Assembly: GCA_946699065.1 (NCBI GenBank)
Contig: CAMPDV010000122.1
Coordinates: 566,001 to 630,000 of the forward strand
Source: Loxodes magnus
Lineage: Eukaryota; Ciliophora; Karyorelictea; Loxodida; Loxodidae
Length of the DNA: 64,000 nucleotides
Direction of reading: 5' to 3'
Under the pieces are notes generated by a model. That model saw only the letters and a program-made list of their open reading frames with translations, ran no database searches and had not been told where the DNA came from. Below are positions 60,964-64,000 of the stretch, one piece after another. The position numbers and the translations under genes were made by a program. Numbering within the stretch: position 1 is the stretch's first letter; every line of letters begins with the position of its first letter.

Positions 60964-63900
60964 ATGAAACTTTTATACTTTCTTGTATTTCTTGCACTTT
61001 AATCTTAATGCTTGAAAATAGTTTTAGTATATACTTCATAGTCTGATCAATAGATATTAGATGCTCTTAGAGTTGAAATTCCTTCCCAATTTTAGTGGAA
61101 TATAATTGAAAGGAAACTACAAGATTAATTTGAGATTTATGACCTAGTCAGGAATTTATAAATTTAGAATTAATTGTTTGCTTTACTTGATTTAACCAAG
61201 TCTTTTATCTATACCTAGCATATTTCCAAAGCTTGCTGAGAAAATAAAATTTATCACTTTGTAGTAGATTAGTAATTAGCAGTGTAGCAGCTTTGAAGGA
61301 ATACAAATTTTACTTTGTTTATAGATCCAAAATATTAGAATTAAGCTAAGGCTCTTTGACTTCTAATGAAGCACTTTAACTGATAAAATATTGGAATTAT
61401 ATAGGATAGAAGTGTTCACTAAAATTTAGATGAACTTCAGAAGAGTAAATGACTTAATGTCAGAATAAGGGTATTTTATTCTAGCGTAAAAAATACTTAA
61501 TAAAATGCAAAAGAATCTGGAGGAATGCTTAAATCGCTAGGAGTTAGCATTTTTGTTTTAGAATCCGATTTTGAATACACTTTAGAGCTGATTAATATTG
61601 CTTAAATGTTAGGAATTAACAAAGAAGGCTATTAATGAATTTTAGGGTAAAAAGCTTTTATTATGATTAGTGAAAATTAATCTCGTGGTCAAACCTTAGC
61701 AGATGGAGCTATTGCGATTTCATATGGATAATTCAAATCGAAAGTAGATCTTATATGATACTTTTTAAAGCAATACTTATAATTATTTAGTAACCTATAA
61801 TAATAAAAATTAGAAATTGAATTTTATAGTTAAGCTAGCAAAATTGATACGAAGAACGTTTAAAAAGTATACAACGTATAGAGCAATTAGATTAAAGAAG
61901 TTGGAGTGATTGATTTGGATAAAGAAACTGTAATACTAGATACTGATGTTGTTTTTTTAGGACCTACTTAAATTCCTCCTAATGACAAAGTTACAATAGT
62001 TGTCTCATATTCATAGAGCATTCTAAACCCTGATGGTACGTTGGCTGATTGGGAAATTAGCGTGATAAAGGGTGGCGAATTGGGTTTTTTAGAAATAAAT
62101 AAAAGAAGCGATCTTCTAGAATTCTATATTTTAAAGGCTAATGGATATGGAGTTGGAGGTAGCATTTGAGATTATTCGTTTGCTGACTAGGAATATTAGA
62201 AGAAAAGAACTTAATTAGGAGTTGCTATATTGGGAACTTACACTTCTGAAATGACTAAGAACTGAATCGCCTATTTATACGAACATGAAGATTACAGACC
62301 AATGATTGGTTCAACTGCAACAAATGCTATGTTCACGAATAAAACAGCGTATCCAAATTATGTAAGAACTATTGAATCTGATGCATATATGGCAGTGCTA
62401 GAGATTAGAGTAGCTTAATTATACAAATGAACTAAAATTGCAGTGATGTATGATACAGATGCATGAGCTAGAGATCTAGGAATGGCTATTGTTGCAGAGG
62501 CAGAAAAATGAGGAATAGTTGTTGCTAATCCAAAAGATTTAAGACAATATCCATCAGTTTTAGCTTCAAGAAAGCCAGAAGAATGACAACCTATTGTTTA
62601 AGCTTTTGAATCAAGCGGGGCTCATATAGGAATATGCGTTTGTTATCAAGAAGATGCATGAAACTTTATTTTTCCCTATTTATACGATCTTGGAGCTCGT
62701 TAAGGGGATTGAATATGACTAGCGAATGAATGAATTACTTCTGATTGAATAAAGTAAGCTCCTACCGATAAAATTTGGAAAAAAACAATTGATATTATAA
62801 AAGGATCTCTAGCATACGTTCCTTCTTCCTTTAATGGTGATTATGGATAATATGTAAAATAATAGTACGAGGATATTTTTGGTGAACCTCCTAACTGAAT
62901 GGCTAGTTTTAATTTTGATGCAGCTATCTTGTTAGCCGGTGCTTTAGATTACTCAATTAAAAATGGTTGAAACTACGAGTAGAATTAATTTTTAAACAAA
63001 GCATTAAGAAATGTTAAAATACTTGGAAGTCAAGGTAAAATATCAATTGAACAAAGCACTAATGATCCTGCCGCTAAGAGATATGATATTACAAATATTA
63101 GAGATGATGATGGTGATGGTATATGACTTGATGAAGAAATTGGAATTTTATGTACAACGTGTGCTGTTGTATTAGAACTCAAAAAGGAAATAATGTGAGC
63201 AGATGGAACCACTAAAATTCCAAAAGATTACATAGAAGATATTGATTGTCCTTTTAGATCTAGAGATATATAAAATTTTAATAAAGGTGAAACTCTAGCT
63301 TTTGTTATTACGTCAATCTGTGTTTTCGTGGCTGGATTTTTTGCTTATTTTGGATATAGATGCTGGAAAAATTAAAATATTTAAGAAATAAATTAAAGAA
63401 TAGAAATGACAGCAGAAGATGGAGTCTGATTAGTATTGTTTATTATTGAGTAATGTTAATATATATCAGTCGGTCCAAATTTTGATTCAATACACGTTAC
63501 CATTAGGAAATTATTCAAGATTTTTAAGTTAGACGTATATGGACTATTAAACTGGGGTATGAACACATTTTTAATTCTTTTCAGTATTTGCGTTATAATA
63601 AGTATTTCCTGAATCTTTTTACTTATTATTCTGTCGCTTAGACTAGAAGAAAGATTTCCTAAATTTAAAGTAGCAAGATTACTGACAAATTTATCATTTT
63701 GGCTACTTCCTATCATAGGACATGCTACTTTCACTCCAATCGTGTATATTTTAAGTGATATCTATATTTGTACTAAAGCAGTTGATTTTAATCGAAATGG
63801 TTCTTTATAATACACAGAAAGTTATTTATATAGAGATTGTTGGACGTGATGCTGGAAAGGGTCTCATAACGAATATGTTATATGAGGTTCTCTTGCTCTT

Positions 63901-64000
63901 TTTCTATACATTCCAACAATTTCTCTTTTAAGGCCTTTTGTTTAAGAACTTTAAACAGAGTCCCATATAAAACAAAAAGCTACATTTATAGTCCTTAAAA
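60964..64000 (+). CDS. Receptor with two periplasmic-binding-like ectodomain lobes, multi-pass (partial)
   Basis: 1012 codons in the window, running off the right edge. Signal peptide MKLLYFLVFLALQSQC. A first binding-protein-like (PBP1) region at ~18-250 (KIVLVYTSQSDQQI, FNWQNIGIIQDRS, EGYQWILGQKAFIM) is followed, after a beta-rich segment (~300-390), by a clear ANF-receptor-like region at ~420-650 (QLGVAILGTYTSEMTKNWIA, STATNAMFTNK, WTKIAVMYDTDAWARDLGMA, YLYDLGARQGDWIWLANEW, FDAAILLAGALDYS). A D-rich loop (DDDGDGIWLDEE) could bind calcium. A membrane helix (LAFVITSICVFVAGFFAYFG) and at least three more follow. The layout is that of a class C GPCR or a related ligand-gated receptor; the output domain is outside the window. 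Twenty-six interior Trp are TGA and eight are TGG. Confidence 0.85.

Noticed and set aside
1-64000. Standard-code reading with short genes or many pseudogenes
   Set aside because: It breaks uL23 and other conserved proteins at Gln and Trp positions; reassigning three codons repairs all of them together.
1-64000. tRNA, rRNA, CRISPR, insertion sequences, telomere repeats
   Set aside because: No T-loop-like GGTTCGA motif, rRNA block, regular spaced repeats, transposase frame or G-rich telomere repeat was found on reading.

Overview
The window reads as nuclear (probably macronuclear) DNA of a ciliate that uses a strongly non-standard genetic code. Read with the standard code it breaks into fragments. 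Read with TAA and TAG as glutamine and TGA as tryptophan inside genes, it resolves into about 30 genes, many with recognisable conserved domains. The clearest gene ends fall on TGA, so TGA is both tryptophan and stop. Several genes, however, appear to end on TAA. This fits a karyorelictean (Loxodes/Parduczia type) or Condylostoma-type ambiguous code. Introns are tiny (16-20 nt, GTAA...AG), as known from heterotrich ciliates. I cannot name the species. The sequence is very AT-rich, with compact genes between AT-rich spacers of 0.2 to 3.8 kb.

Layout. 0.4-7 kb: a C5orf34-like gene, a secreted ML/NPC2-like lipid-binding gene, and a coiled-coil SPRY membrane protein. 7.6-19 kb: a seven-helix protein fused to a TKL pseudokinase, a SAXO-type microtubule protein, a second almost identical copy of the ML gene, a B-box/SPRY (TRIM-like) gene, and a CDPK-like pseudokinase with EF hands. 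20.9-26 kb: small genes (LITAF-domain, two hypothetical, one hydrophobic) and ribosomal protein uL23. 26.6-36.7 kb: a Q/N-rich gene with SFI1-like helices, a sphingomyelin-synthase/PAP2-like protein without its catalytic histidines, a ciliary-type repeat protein, a CFAP97-domain gene and a RING-MORN protein. 36.7-40.4 kb is a gene desert. 40.4-58.4 kb: a small Myb-like protein, a 1228-residue coiled coil, a CC1-box dynein-adaptor-like coiled coil, an ankyrin-DHHC palmitoyltransferase with three micro-introns, a multi-pass membrane protein, an LRR protein, a low-complexity protein, a 94-aa acidic protein, a type I membrane protein and a four-helix membrane protein. 60.9-64 kb: a large receptor with two periplasmic-binding-like ectodomain lobes and at least four membrane helices, running off the right edge.

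Themes. Many genes suit a ciliated cell: microtubule-binding SAXO, CFAP97, coiled coils, CC1-box adaptor, MORN. Others concern membrane signalling: the 7TM-kinase, the receptor, the CDPK-like protein and the DHHC enzyme. Three enzyme-like genes have lost catalytic residues. The genes stand as single units on both strands, with no sign of operons. All residue-level statements come from hand translation; no alignment or database search was run.
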